From Elusimicrobia bacterium UBA5214 (GTDB taxonomy: Bacteria > Elusimicrobiota > UBA5214): DNA of 64,000 bases. Position 1 is the stretch's first letter. Each line of letters begins with the position of its first letter. The stretch covers positions 52,596-116,595 of the forward strand of contig DHVG01000002.1 of assembly GCA_002412545.1 (NCBI GenBank), written 5' to 3'. Positions 16,693-25,500 of this stretch are shown piece after piece. The position numbers were made by a program, and so were the translations under genes. A model generated the notes under the pieces. That model worked only from the letters and a program-made list of their open reading frames with translations, searched no databases and was not told the DNA's origin.

Positions 16693-19579
16693 TAAGGATG
16701 AGCGTTTTTTTGATATTGCAGATAGAATTGACGAGATAATCAAAAAGGATTCACCGGGAAATGAGGAGCAAAGACAAGTCCTAGATTTGATTAGACAAGA
16801 GAAATTTGCTCGGTATATTTTTAGAAAACTCGGAGACGACAAATTATCTACGAAGTTTATTGCAAAATGGTTTGAATTATTCCTTAGAGAAGGGGTCTTT
16901 GACATCCCTGCTGATGTAATTAATCCAGTTGAAGTTGAAAAAGGATATTACAAAGTTCCTTACTGGGCTGGACTTGATTGCTTGGTGCGGATGTCAAAGT
17001 ATCCCGAGTTTACAGAAGACATGGTCAAAATAATGAAAAGGATAACCCAAGCCAAAGTTGATAATTATCACGTATATCGAGCATTCATCAAAATGGCAGT
17101 TAATTTCTTCCCAGACAAAGTCATAGAAGTAGTTCCTCTGGTGAGAAACTGGCTTGAGAGTAGATTTCACACTACAGTGCAATCTTATGAAGTTAGCAGT
17201 CTGCTCACCTATCTCCTCAAGAATAATGAAAGGGAAGCGGTTTTGCAGCTCATAGAAATTGTGACCGATGTTAAGGGTGAAAGAGAAAAGGGCCTGCTGG
17301 ATAGGGAAGTACCAAAGGCCAAATCCATCATGGACATACACGCTTTGAAGGAGTTGATTGACGAGAACTTGGGCTTAATGAAGGAAACTTATCCTTTAGA
17401 AATTGGAAAAATCGTGTCAAAGAATTTGGAGAAAGCCATAAAAATAGAAGTTCTTGAAAGTAATAAGTCTGACTATTCCTATATCTGGCGGCCCGCAATT
17501 GAAGAGCATTCACAAAATTTGAGTTTGTATGGCGTAAAAGAACTATTAGTCATTTTGATTCGCGATCTACTAGTGGTGCTCGCAGTAAAAGGAGACATAA
17601 GTGAATACTTGAAGGAGCTTCTCAATCATCAGTTTTCAATTTTTAGAAGGTTGGGGATACATACTGTTACTGAAAACAAAGAAAAGTATAAAAATGTAGT
17701 AAACGAAGATTTAATATCACATGAAAAAATCTATGAATTGTTAAATGACATCAATGTTAGGCATGAACTTTTTAGGTTCTTGAGCATACACTTCGGTTCG
17801 CTATCTCCGGATAAGAAACAACTAATATTGAATGGGATAGAAAAAGGACCTACTTTTATTAGGGATGACTTGACAGCAGAAGAAAAAGAGCAGTCAACGA
17901 ACGTCTGGAAACAAGAGTGGCTAGAAGGAATAAAAGATAAAGAGTTTAAGCCAGCAGATGAACTTTACGCAAAAATATCAGAGAAAACCAAGGTCAGGAT
18001 AGAACATCCGGATTTTACCGCCTACATGGAATTATTTACTGGGTCTGTCAGTCCCTATACCGCCGACCAATTATTGGGTTGGGATGCAAAAGAAATAACA
18101 AGAAGATTAAGAGAATTCAAACAAAAAGGAGAAGGTTTCAAAACGCCATCCAAAAGAGGCCTTGCGGAAGCTTTGCGAAATGCCGTTAGCAAAGAGCCTA
18201 AGAAATTTGAAGATTGCCTTAATGAATTCAAGAATGTGCCTTGCCACTACATCTACGAGATACTGTTTGCCTTCAGAATGTCGTGGGAGGAAGGAAAGAG
18301 TATCAATTGGAATAGCGTGTTGAACTTCTGCCACGATTTGGTTTTAGATGATGAGTTCTGGCAAAGAAAAGAACAAGAGAGGCTGTGGGTAGTTTCTGAA
18401 ATAGCCGACTTGATTGAATCTGGAACCAAGGTAGACGAGCGTGCTTTTGAGAAAAGATTACTGCCTATCGCCAGAGATATTTTGATAAGAATGGCAGAAA
18501 GAGAAACAAAAACTCACTATGATAAAAAGGATCCAACAGCATCTGTGCTGAACTCACCTAAGGGTAGAATGTTGATTGCTGCCATAACTTATGCATTGCG
18601 TTTGGCAAGGACTGGGTATGCAAGAAAAGAAGATGTCAACAAACGATGGGAACCGGAGATTGAAAATATCTTCACAACTGAACTGAGTAAAAGAGAAGGA
18701 ACAATAGATGTTTATACAGTTTGCGGTTGGTTCTTGCCAAATTTGAACTACTTGGATAATGGGTGGGTGACTAAAAACATACAGAATATCTTTCCAGATG
18801 CAAGCAAGCACGAAAATTCTTGGATTGCTGCTTTTGCTGGATATTTATCTATGAAAAATTTTTATAAACATCTCTATAAACTGGGTAGAGAACAATTCAG
18901 AGCTGCTGTGGGAAAACCGTTGGAATTTTATTATGCAAAAGAAAGGTTAGCACAACATCTAGTTTTGGCTTACCTTTACGGCGAAGAAGACATAGAATCA
19001 AAAGACAGTGTGTTTAAACAATACGTAGAGTTGGCTGATGAAGAAGATATTGGAAAATGTATTTGGTTCATTACTACACTAGATTTTGTCAATGACTCTA
19101 ATGAGTATAGAAAGAAAATAGTGGAATTCTGGCGATATAGATTTAGTTTAAAAGTAAAGGAAGAAGAAACAAACAAGAAGGAGTTTTCTCATTTTGTTGA
19201 CTTAGCCAAGTTTATTGACCTTGAACAAGTAAAAATTGATGATGAAGTTTACAACATGTTGGGAAAGTCAATGCAATACGCTGAACTGACAAATAAAACT
19301 GACGAGGCAATTGAATTCTTTGGGAATAATTGTGAAAAATACGCTGAGATTGTTGCTAAACTTTTTGATCTGTTGCTGGACAACTCTCAATCCCCACCAA
19401 TCAATTCAAAGGAAGAAATTAGTAGGGTTCTTGAAACTCTCTACTCAAAAAACATTCCCGAGGTGACTAAACTAACCCATAATATTATCAACAAATTCGG
19501 TGAAAAATGGTGCATTGAAGATTATAGGGAACTGTACAATAGACACAGGAGCCAGGAATCTACAAGAGAAATTTCTTAG
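16667..19579 (+). CDS. Large helical protein, partner of SIR2
   Basis: 970 residues, predicted almost entirely helical from its charged, heptad-like composition, with no Walker or nuclease motif that I can see. Segments such as RMSKYPEFTEDMVKIM and the repeated helix pairs suggest a HEAT-like or related solenoid, suited to sensing or scaffolding. It overlaps the SIR2 gene; starts at 16667 or 16676 both follow the AAGGAG at 16657-16662. By analogy with SIR2 defence proteins it may hold the infection sensor. A second frame (19500-19760) overlaps its 3' end and looks partly coding, so a frameshift near the C-terminus is possible. Confidence 0.7.
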   Translation: MQGMSKLVDKDERFFDIADRIDEIIKKDSPGNEEQRQVLDLIRQEKFARYIFRKLGDDKLSTKFIAKWFELFLREGVFDIPADVINPVEVEKGYYKVPYWAGLDCLVRMSKYPEFTEDMVKIMKRITQAKVDNYHVYRAFIKMAVNFFPDKVIEVVPLVRNWLESRFHTTVQSYEVSSLLTYLLKNNEREAVLQLIEIVTDVKGEREKGLLDREVPKAKSIMDIHALKELIDENLGLMKETYPLEIGKIVSKNLEKAIKIEVLESNKSDYSYIWRPAIEEHSQNLSLYGVKELLVILIRDLLVVLAVKGDISEYLKELLNHQFSIFRRLGIHTVTENKEKYKNVVNEDLISHEKIYELLNDINVRHELFRFLSIHFGSLSPDKKQLILNGIEKGPTFIRDDLTAEEKEQSTNVWKQEWLEGIKDKEFKPADELYAKISEKTKVRIEHPDFTAYMELFTGSVSPYTADQLLGWDAKEITRRLREFKQKGEGFKTPSKRGLAEALRNAVSKEPKKFEDCLNEFKNVPCHYIYEILFAFRMSWEEGKSINWNSVLNFCHDLVLDDEFWQRKEQERLWVVSEIADLIESGTKVDERAFEKRLLPIARDILIRMAERETKTHYDKKDPTASVLNSPKGRMLIAAITYALRLARTGYARKEDVNKRWEPEIENIFTTELSKREGTIDVYTVCGWFLPNLNYLDNGWVTKNIQNIFPDASKHENSWIAAFAGYLSMKNFYKHLYKLGREQFRAAVGKPLEFYYAKERLAQHLVLAYLYGEEDIESKDSVFKQYVELADEEDIGKCIWFITTLDFVNDSNEYRKKIVEFWRYRFSLKVKEEETNKKEFSHFVDLAKFIDLEQVKIDDEVYNMLGKSMQYAELTNKTDEAIEFFGNNCEKYAEIVAKLFDLLLDNSQSPPINSKEEISRVLETLYSKNIPEVTKLTHNIINKFGEKWCIEDYRELYNRHRSQESTREIS

Positions 19580-19768
19580 CTCCTGGAGAAATTCAACAAC
19601 AGCGAGAGTTTTCATTGCAGTCCGCAAGTTTCGTATATCGAGAGAGGAGTCCAAACGATTAGTTGAGTCAAAGCGGTCAAAGGCGAGCCAAGCGCATTTG
19701 ACCGGAAACACGCAAGATGTTATACTTAATCCTGAGAAGGACTCTCAAAATGCCAAATAGGATACTAT
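19580..19768. other. Spacer with inverted repeat in candidate defence island
   Basis: The spacer carries an inverted repeat CGGTCAAA...TTTGACCG (about 19675-19705). A TATACTT box lies at 19721-19727. Whether the TIR-like gene has its own promoter here is not decided by the sequence. Confidence 0.35.
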
Positions 19769-20689
19769 ATGCAAGTTGAGAAAAGGGTATTCTTTCAAAT
19801 AATCCCAAACTTCATTCAGGAATCGTACGAGCCGGGCAAGACTGGAAAAATTGGTGTTTCAATAATAAATACCGGAAGAAGTCCATTTTATCTGAGAAAA
19901 ATGGGTATTCAATTTGACTGGCAGAGTAAAACGCAAGGTTATGTAGTAAATAAAGACTTACCAATACAACCTCGAAGGAAGTATGGATTAGGAATTATTT
20001 GTTTTGGAATTCCTACAAATATTACAGGATCGCATACATTTAAGTTTTTTGTTGATTGTATTGGGTTTGATCCATACCTAAAAGTAAAATATAGAAAGCT
20101 AATATGGACAAATAGTTGTCGAATTGTAATACATCCAACTCCAAAATATAGAGTTTTTGTAAGCAGAAGCATAGAAAGTTCTGACAGGATAATAATTGAT
20201 CCGATAGTGGATTTGATTCGAGCTTGGTCAGTTCAACCTATTACTGTTGGTATTAATGTCAAGGGAAGCAAAGACCCTAGAATATTAGAGAAAATAATTG
20301 TTAATGAAATTAAAAAGTCTGACGGAGTAATTTGCATTGCTACCAAACGCGATAGAACTGTTGATGGACGTTGGAAAACCCCAGCATGGATTCACGCTGA
20401 GGCGGGAATATCATTGTACCCACATAAACCATGTCTTGTGTTTTATGATAGAGATGTAACATTAGAAGGTATAATTTGGGGCAAACCAAAGGTACCATTA
20501 AACATCCAAGATTATGATGAGATACAATATAAAGTAGATCAGGTGATGGGTAGTTATAGGAATTGGGTCCAAAAGAAAAAAAATGATGAATTAATCAAGA
20601 CAATAAGAAAAATGGTAGCAGTAGGTTTATACACCTATGGAATATATTCTCTTGGAAAAGAAGCAGGAAGGAGAGCGAAAATCAGATGA
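19769..20689 (+). CDS. Beta-sandwich plus TIR-like domain protein
   Basis: 306 residues. Residues 1 to about 125 look like an all-beta, immunoglobulin-like domain. From about 128 a TIR-like fold follows: YRVFVSRSIESSDR, then a helix, a strand PITVGIN, then SDGVICIATKRD, then PAWIHAEAGIS (near 208-218), then PCLVFYDRDV. The W-x3-E of PAWIHAE matches the position of the catalytic glutamate in NAD-degrading TIR domains. A short C-terminal helix ends the protein. Downstream of a SIR2 gene, this recalls Thoeris (SIR2 plus TIR), but the SIR2 gene lacks the SLOG domain of ThsA. Its stop overlaps the next start (ATGA). Confidence 0.65.
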   Translation: MQVEKRVFFQIIPNFIQESYEPGKTGKIGVSIINTGRSPFYLRKMGIQFDWQSKTQGYVVNKDLPIQPRRKYGLGIICFGIPTNITGSHTFKFFVDCIGFDPYLKVKYRKLIWTNSCRIVIHPTPKYRVFVSRSIESSDRIIIDPIVDLIRAWSVQPITVGINVKGSKDPRILEKIIVNEIKKSDGVICIATKRDRTVDGRWKTPAWIHAEAGISLYPHKPCLVFYDRDVTLEGIIWGKPKVPLNIQDYDEIQYKVDQVMGSYRNWVQKKKNDELIKTIRKMVAVGLYTYGIYSLGKEAGRRAKIR

Positions 20690-20856
20690 ATGTATACGAA
20701 AAGATTGAAAAGATAATTGAAGCAGTGGCAAGAATTTTTCCCGCAGCAGGTACATTCAAAGAAAGAATTATGAATGCGGTGCGAAAGCAATCAGAAGCCG
20801 CATTGAACAGTTTGCTGGCTGAGATAAAAGAAATTGTTGAAACAAATAATGTTTGA
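20686..20856 (+). CDS. Small helical protein, 56 residues
   Basis: ATG 20686 overlaps the TIR-like gene's stop, so it is translationally coupled. The peptide, starting MNVYEKIEKIIEAVARIF, is a single charged, amphipathic helical unit. It could be an antitoxin-like or regulatory partner of the TIR-like protein. Family not recognised. Confidence 0.55.
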   Translation: MNVYEKIEKIIEAVARIFPAAGTFKERIMNAVRKQSEAALNSLLAEIKEIVETNNV

Positions 20857-20899
20857 GTGTCGGTGCTTGACCTCACTCGGCTTTAAGTGAATAAGTCAT

Positions 20900-21442
20900 A
20901 TGGCTGAATCAAAACTGCATAATTTTCTAAAGAGAGAAATACTTCCAGACGACTTTCTGTACCGCGAAATTGAAATTTATTTCAAGCGAAGGTGTGATGA
21001 GAAACTGGGAGCCACGAGACACAGACCTGATATATACTGCCGCTCTTTTAAGAAGAAAAATATCGAAAAAAATGTCCTTCTTTTGGGTGAAATCGAGACT
21101 GGTGGCGGTAATTTCTGGTGGAACTGGGAGTCTATAGGACCCATTATAAAACAACAATGGGCAGACAATACAGTCCTGTTTCAGGCATTTTATCCTCTTT
21201 GTGGAAGAGAATGGGTAAAAGAATCTATTGAAAAAGGGAAAAAATTGGAGAAAAAATACAAAACTTATAGAATACATTTTTATCCTTTCGAAATGAAAAT
21301 TCCAGAAGAACGTGCAGAGAAGATTTATGATGCATTTTCAAAGCGACGGAAGAAAAAAGACGATTTGAAGGTACTAAAGAGGGAAACCAATAAAATAAAC
21401 TACGAGTTACTCAAGATTGTTAAGAAGTTCTTGCGAAAATGA
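20900..21442 (+). CDS. Nuclease-like protein at the end of the defence island
   Basis: 180 residues. RPDIYC (near 35-40) followed by a strand LLLGEIETGGG (near 57-67) has the D ... E-x-E/K order of a PD-(D/E)XK-type fold, though the lysine is missing. The C-terminal 60 residues are a lysine-rich helix. It lies 43 bases after the 56-residue gene on the same strand. A DNA-binding or nuclease role is inferred, not shown. No family recognised. Confidence 0.5.
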   Translation: MAESKLHNFLKREILPDDFLYREIEIYFKRRCDEKLGATRHRPDIYCRSFKKKNIEKNVLLLGEIETGGGNFWWNWESIGPIIKQQWADNTVLFQAFYPLCGREWVKESIEKGKKLEKKYKTYRIHFYPFEMKIPEERAEKIYDAFSKRRKKKDDLKVLKRETNKINYELLKIVKKFLRK

Positions 21443-21525
21443 ATCTTGCGTCGCTGTACGAGCTTTTAAAGTTGGAGAAAATTTGTAGTCTGGGTGAGCC
21501 CAGCCAAAAATACTTGGTCAAATGA
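21439..21525 (+). CDS. Possible 28-residue coupled peptide
   Basis: ATG 21439 overlaps the previous stop (ATGA). The peptide begins MNLASLYELLKLEKI and ends YLVK. It is too short for a family call, and is listed only because of the overlap. Confidence 0.3.
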   Translation: MNLASLYELLKLEKICSLGEPSQKYLVK

Positions 21526-21561
21526 TAGTCACCTTAAACTACTTTTAAGTGTAGAGAGTGG

Positions 21562-22020
21562 ATGAGATTATATTTAGTCCAGCATGGGGAAGCACATCCC
21601 GAGCAAGTCGATCCATCAAGACCGCTTACAGAAAAAGGAAGAAAGGATGTTTCCAAAGTGGCAAAATTTCTTGAGGAGGCGGGGATACAAATAGATACTG
21701 TTTGGCACAGCACAAAAACGCGCGCCATCCAAACAGCAGAAATTCTTGCTGAAGCAATTAAGGCAAAAAATATTGAGCAGAAAGAAGGCTTGACTCCTAA
21801 CGACTCTGTAGGAACATTTAAAGAGGAACTCGCTTCGAGAGAGAAAGACTTGATGATTGTCGGTCATCTTCCATTTCTTCAGAAACTTGCTTCCTTGCTT
21901 CTGACAGGTTCTGAATCTCAAGATTTGGTTGCTTTTCAACAAGCCGGAATTGTTTGCCTTGAGCGTGAGCAAGGCAAATGGCAAATTACCTGGATGATAA
22001 TTCCTGAATTGATTGCTTAG
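21562..22020 (+). CDS. sixA: Phosphohistidine phosphatase SixA-like
   Basis: 152 residues of the histidine phosphatase superfamily. The catalytic start LYLVQHGEAHPEQ has the RHG-type motif with Q in place of R (QHG). WHSTKTRAIQTAEIL (near 53-67) and LMIVGHLPFL (near 97, second catalytic histidine) complete the site. The length fits SixA, which removes phosphate from histidine in phosphorelay or PTS proteins. The next gene starts 14 bases downstream. The two may be metabolic cargo. Confidence 0.75.
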   Translation: MRLYLVQHGEAHPEQVDPSRPLTEKGRKDVSKVAKFLEEAGIQIDTVWHSTKTRAIQTAEILAEAIKAKNIEQKEGLTPNDSVGTFKEELASREKDLMIVGHLPFLQKLASLLLTGSESQDLVAFQQAGIVCLEREQGKWQITWMIIPELIA

Positions 22021-22034
22021 TTTCAATAATCAAA

Positions 22035-22754
22035 GTGAAAATCCTCGCCTCAAAATTTCTCTATCCGAAAGACCTTCCGAATCTGGAAAACGTCTTGACT
22101 CCATTCAAGAACACTTCAATTCAGTTATCTTTTTTCCAGAGAACAGATTTTCTCCTGATAGACCATAAAAAGATAAAAGAAGTTTGCAACTTTCTCAACA
22201 TAGGCATTCCGACTGTTCACGCTCCAACTGTTGATGTTTTTCATCAGGATTTTTTGCAAATTCTTGGCAGGATAAAAGAAGTTTACGACATTGAAGTTAT
22301 AAGCATACATCCGCAAAAAGGTGAAAGTAATGAGGCAATGAAAAAATTTGAAGAATATGCAAAAGCAATAGAAGATTTGGGAATTACATTGGCGTACGAA
22401 AATTTTCCTTCTTACGTAAGCAAGAGAAAATGGATAAATCTACCGGCTGAAATGCATTCAAAATTCAATTTGCTTTTCCTTGCATTGACATTCGATACGA
22501 GCCATCTTGATGAGCCTGCAGACTGCATTGAGGAATTTGACAAGGTTTCAGAAAAGGTTGCTGTTGTTCATCTAAGCGATGCCTCACAAGGCAAGGAGCA
22601 CTTGCCTTTGGGCATGGGATGTGTGCCTTACAAGAAATTCTTGAATCATCTTCAAGCAAAGGATTTTTCTGGCTGTGTAGTCATCGAATACATGGAGGAA
22701 TTCGAAAGCAAACTAATAGAAGACACAAAAGAACTTGCGGTTGAGTTCAAGTAA
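22035..22754 (+). CDS. Sugar phosphate isomerase/epimerase-like TIM barrel
   Basis: 239 residues from GTG 22035. It has the pattern of AP-endonuclease-2-like sugar isomerases: strand HAPTVDVF (near 62), EVISIHPQKG (near 94), LAYENFPSY (near 121, with a likely metal-binding glutamate), LTFDTSHLDEP (near 151, metal-binding D and H), VAVVHLSDASQGKEHLPLG (near 174) and VVIEYM (near 215). Substrate unknown. It probably shares a transcript with the sixA-like gene. Confidence 0.7.
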   Translation: MKILASKFLYPKDLPNLENVLTPFKNTSIQLSFFQRTDFLLIDHKKIKEVCNFLNIGIPTVHAPTVDVFHQDFLQILGRIKEVYDIEVISIHPQKGESNEAMKKFEEYAKAIEDLGITLAYENFPSYVSKRKWINLPAEMHSKFNLLFLALTFDTSHLDEPADCIEEFDKVSEKVAVVHLSDASQGKEHLPLGMGCVPYKKFLNHLQAKDFSGCVVIEYMEEFESKLIEDTKELAVEFK

Positions 22755-22770
22755 TAATAGGATTGGAATC

Positions 22771-23291
22771 TTATCTACTATATTTTCCTTCCAAAACCGT
22801 TTCTTCAATTATGTGTCCTTTCATTGCTCTTTCTACTTCTTTTTTTCTTGAGCCTTCCTTCAAATTCAGTTCAGCATCAAGAGCATAAAGCTTGAACTTG
22901 TATCTGTGCGTTCCGCTCGGAGGAGCAGGGCCGCCATATTCCAATTTTCCAAAATCGTTCGTGCCAAGAATTCCTTTAGGAGTTGTTCCTTCAGATATGA
23001 AATCATTTGTCGGTGGAATATTAAAGATTATCCAATGATCCCATGTTCCCATGGGTGCGTCAGGGTCATCAACAATCAGCACAAGGCTTTTCGCATTGAC
23101 AGGAACATTTTCTATTTTCAGAGGAGGAGGAATGTCTTCACCATCAGCAGTATACTTTGCAGGAATTCTTGCTCCATTTTGAAAAGCAGGACTCGTTAAT
23201 AACATTTTTCACCTTCTTGAAGCTGATTTCTTCTTCTGCTTTTTGACATCCTGAAGTCAATAATAGTAAAATTAAAATGAATGCTTTTCAT
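22771..23291 (-). pseudogene. PEBP-family lipoprotein gene with frameshifted signal peptide
   Basis: The intact frame 22771-23205 encodes 144 residues of the phosphatidylethanolamine-binding / YbhB family: DGEDIPPPL, LVLIVDDPDAP (near 42), WDHWIIFNIPP and YGGPAPPSGTHRY (near 90), which form the ligand pocket. Upstream, a signal sequence FILILLLLTSGCQKAEEE with a lipobox is readable, but in a different frame. Removing one A from the run of four at 23285-23288 and one from the run of five at 23205-23209 restores a single reading frame starting ATG 23291. So this was a lipoprotein, disrupted by two one-base insertions, or these are sequencing errors in homopolymers. A truncated cytoplasmic form could still be made. 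Confidence 0.65.
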
Positions 23292-23351
23292 TGTTTTAAA
23301 TTATGCCTTATTAAACAACAAATTGCAAACAAGAGCATGTCTGCAGCGTAA

Positions 23352-23367
23352 GAACGAAATTTTTATT
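23352..23367 (+). promoter_or_regulatory. Archaeal-type promoter, weaker copy D
   Basis: GAACGAAAT is followed by a T-rich TATA-like box TTTTATT. The CGAAA is 36 bases before the ATG at 23392, nearly the same distance as in the strong copies at 7851 and 24209, and no ribosome site is present. Confidence 0.4.
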
Positions 23368-23391
23368 CAAAAGGCTTGATTCAGCATTTAC

Positions 23392-24180
23392 ATGATTCAA
23401 AGACAAACACCAAAGCACGAAATAAGCGAGGAGATTGAGAGGCAGGCAAGATACTTGCTGAAAGAAGCTGCACATGAAGAAGATGTCAGAAATGCTGTCA
23501 TTGGAAGGAACAATTGCCCTGTGAAGTATTTTGTTTGGAAAAGGCTGAGTGAAGTTGCTCCTTATCTTAATTACGCAATAAAGCTCTGCGATCCTGGCAT
23601 GAGTTGCAATCTTTCATACAGCGAAAAGCAAGCAATAAAGCAAGACATCTTTGCAGATGATTATCTTTTCTCAGCAAACTTAACAGTTTTCAAGCCAACT
23701 GTAATGAAAATTTTCCTGTGGCAGGAGGAAAAAGGGCCGAGCAAGCCAGTGACTTCAGAAACAAAAGAATGTTACAACGATGATGTTACAATCCGCAGCA
23801 CTTGCGATGGCGAACAATACAGAACAATAGAGCAGGATTGCAATGCTCTTGATGTTTCAGGCACTTGGGGAAGAAATTATTGCAACATAACCAATGTTGC
23901 CTTGGATGACATTGATGTTTATCATAACAAGACAGGCAAGATTGGGCATTGTGATGCTACAACAACACCAATATCATGCAGACAATCAGATGATTTCAAG
24001 GAAGAAATAATAACAACAAACGGCAACTGCGACCACACTTTTGAAAAGTGTGCTGATTGGGCGATTGCGTGCAAGTTGAAGAAAGATCAGTCATGTGACC
24101 CAACTGGTGATGGTAGTGAATGTTTCTCACACACATGCACTACAATTACCCTGGTCCCACCAAAGGGGAAATGTACATGA
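23392..24180 (+). CDS. Cysteine-rich protein, unknown
   Basis: 262 residues with about 18 cysteines, most in the second half (for example STCDGEQYRTIEQDCNA and DPTGDGSECFSHTC). Such spacing suggests disulfides, so an extracytoplasmic place is likely, yet I see no signal peptide at the chosen start. An upstream start is not apparent. The N-terminal 100 residues are helical, with a region KLCDPGMSCNLSYSEKQA. Family not recognised. It lies behind an archaeal-looking promoter box and ahead of another. Confidence 0.5.
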   Translation: MIQRQTPKHEISEEIERQARYLLKEAAHEEDVRNAVIGRNNCPVKYFVWKRLSEVAPYLNYAIKLCDPGMSCNLSYSEKQAIKQDIFADDYLFSANLTVFKPTVMKIFLWQEEKGPSKPVTSETKECYNDDVTIRSTCDGEQYRTIEQDCNALDVSGTWGRNYCNITNVALDDIDVYHNKTGKIGHCDATTTPISCRQSDDFKEEIITTNGNCDHTFEKCADWAIACKLKKDQSCDPTGDGSECFSHTCTTITLVPPKGKCT

Positions 24181-24205
24181 TTTTATCATTTTCATGTAGT
24201 TACTA

Positions 24206-24226
24206 AAACGAAAGATTTAAATACCC
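24206..24226 (+). promoter_or_regulatory. Archaeal-type BRE/TATA promoter, copy B
   Basis: CGAAAGATTTAAATACCC here is identical to the same 18 bases at 7855-7872. TTTAAATA is at 24216-24223, centred 25-26 bases before ATG 24245, again with no ribosome site. The identical box and distance in two unrelated genes argues for a real promoter. Confidence 0.6.
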
Positions 24227-24244
24227 ATAAAGCGTAATAAATAT

Positions 24245-25222
24245 ATGTCAGTTAAAAAATTTATAATCGGGGGTTTGGCAGGATTGGGTTTACTATTGTT
24301 AACAAATAAAATTGAAGCAAAAAAAGTTGATTTTTTAATAGGTGGGGGATTTAGTCAAAAATCAAATAGCAAATATGATATCATTGCTACAGGTTACGAA
24401 GGAAGTAAAGTTCATGATGATAGACAAGAAAATTTAGATAAGCTCACAATATATGGTTTAGCCACCATGAATCTTCGTGGCGCTTGTGTAGTAAGATTGG
24501 ATGATAAATATGAGAAAAAAGCAGGGGATGTTTCTTATACTGATGCTTTCGGAGAAGGTTCCTATTCAAAAAATAATCTTGAGCTAACAGTTGAAAAAGA
24601 AACCAAACTCAAAGAAAAATTATCTGGTCTGATAGCGGGGGGCTTTGGATTGAGAAATAAAGATGATAGTGGAAGTATTTCAATAAAAACAACGAAGAGT
24701 CCTATATTACTAGAAAGCTCATCCAAAAGGAAAAATCAAGAGTTGATAGTGGGGGGTCAATTGGAATACAATGGTTTGCCCGTCAACATTGCACTCAAAA
24801 CGAAATACGCACATAAAATCAATGGCGAGCAAACATTTGAAGTAAGAAACAAAACGACAGGCACTTCTGTAAAAAGAGAATATGACTTGTCAGGCTCTCG
24901 CCTTGAGAATGAAGTTGCATTGAAAAAGGAAATTAACAAGAAAAATTTGAAGGGGCTTGAATTAAGGTTAAGTGTTGACATTGACAACGACAAGCTCAAG
25001 CAGACATCAACAACAGAAACAACTACTCCTGTTTATGAAGATTATACTGAAAAGAGGATTTATTATGCTTTGCAGGCAGTTGCTTACTTCAAAGAAAATC
25101 TTGCTCTCAAGCTTGGAATAGGCCAAGAGGATTTGAATGCAAATGGCACGCTTGAAGTGAAAACAACTCAAAAACCAACATGGGCGATTGTTGGGGTGGA
25201 ATGGACATTTGGCTTGAAGTAA
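24245..25222 (+). CDS. Secreted or envelope beta-rich protein
   Basis: 325 residues. The N-terminus KKFIIGGLAGLGLLLLTN is a signal peptide or membrane anchor. The remainder has alternating polar and hydrophobic residues with regular turns, typical of a beta-barrel or long beta-sheet protein, and ends VGVEWTFGLK. That would suit an outer-membrane barrel in a diderm bacterium, but the promoter looks archaeal, so a cell-surface protein of archaeal origin is equally possible. No family recognised. Confidence 0.55.
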   Translation: MSVKKFIIGGLAGLGLLLLTNKIEAKKVDFLIGGGFSQKSNSKYDIIATGYEGSKVHDDRQENLDKLTIYGLATMNLRGACVVRLDDKYEKKAGDVSYTDAFGEGSYSKNNLELTVEKETKLKEKLSGLIAGGFGLRNKDDSGSISIKTTKSPILLESSSKRKNQELIVGGQLEYNGLPVNIALKTKYAHKINGEQTFEVRNKTTGTSVKREYDLSGSRLENEVALKKEINKKNLKGLELRLSVDIDNDKLKQTSTTETTTPVYEDYTEKRIYYALQAVAYFKENLALKLGIGQEDLNANGTLEVKTTQKPTWAIVGVEWTFGLK

Positions 25223-25500
25223 GAATATTTGCAACAATTGGTTTAGTTTTGCATTGACATTAATAACAAAATTCAAGATTGAAAGATGGAAGCATGTTCA
25301 GATGGCTTTGATAATGATGGGGATGGTTTCATTTGATTTTCAATACGCTAATCCTCTTATCTTGATTATTGAAGGATTATTTACTGAACGCACGACATAA
25401 ACAATCCCGCCTTTTCCCGTCTGTTCCTTAATTCTTGTTCCTTTCTTGTTTAGCGTGTAGTGTTACTGAAAGTATTTTGTTTTTCTATAAACATATGTAA
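25223..25500. other. Spacer with gene remnants
   Basis: Near 25285-25336 a short frame reads EACSDGFDNDGDGFI, the C-x-D-G-x-D-N-D-x-D-G calcium-binding repeat common in surface proteins, cut off by stops. On the minus strand, 25372-25458 reads KKGTRIKEQTGKGGIVYVV and on to a stop, without a start codon. Both look like decayed fragments. Confidence 0.35.

Noticed and set aside
15832..20689. Calling the SIR2 and TIR-like pair Thoeris
   Set aside because: The SIR2 protein is only 286 residues without a SLOG domain and is paired with a 970-residue protein; the TIR-like protein is not a plain ThsB.
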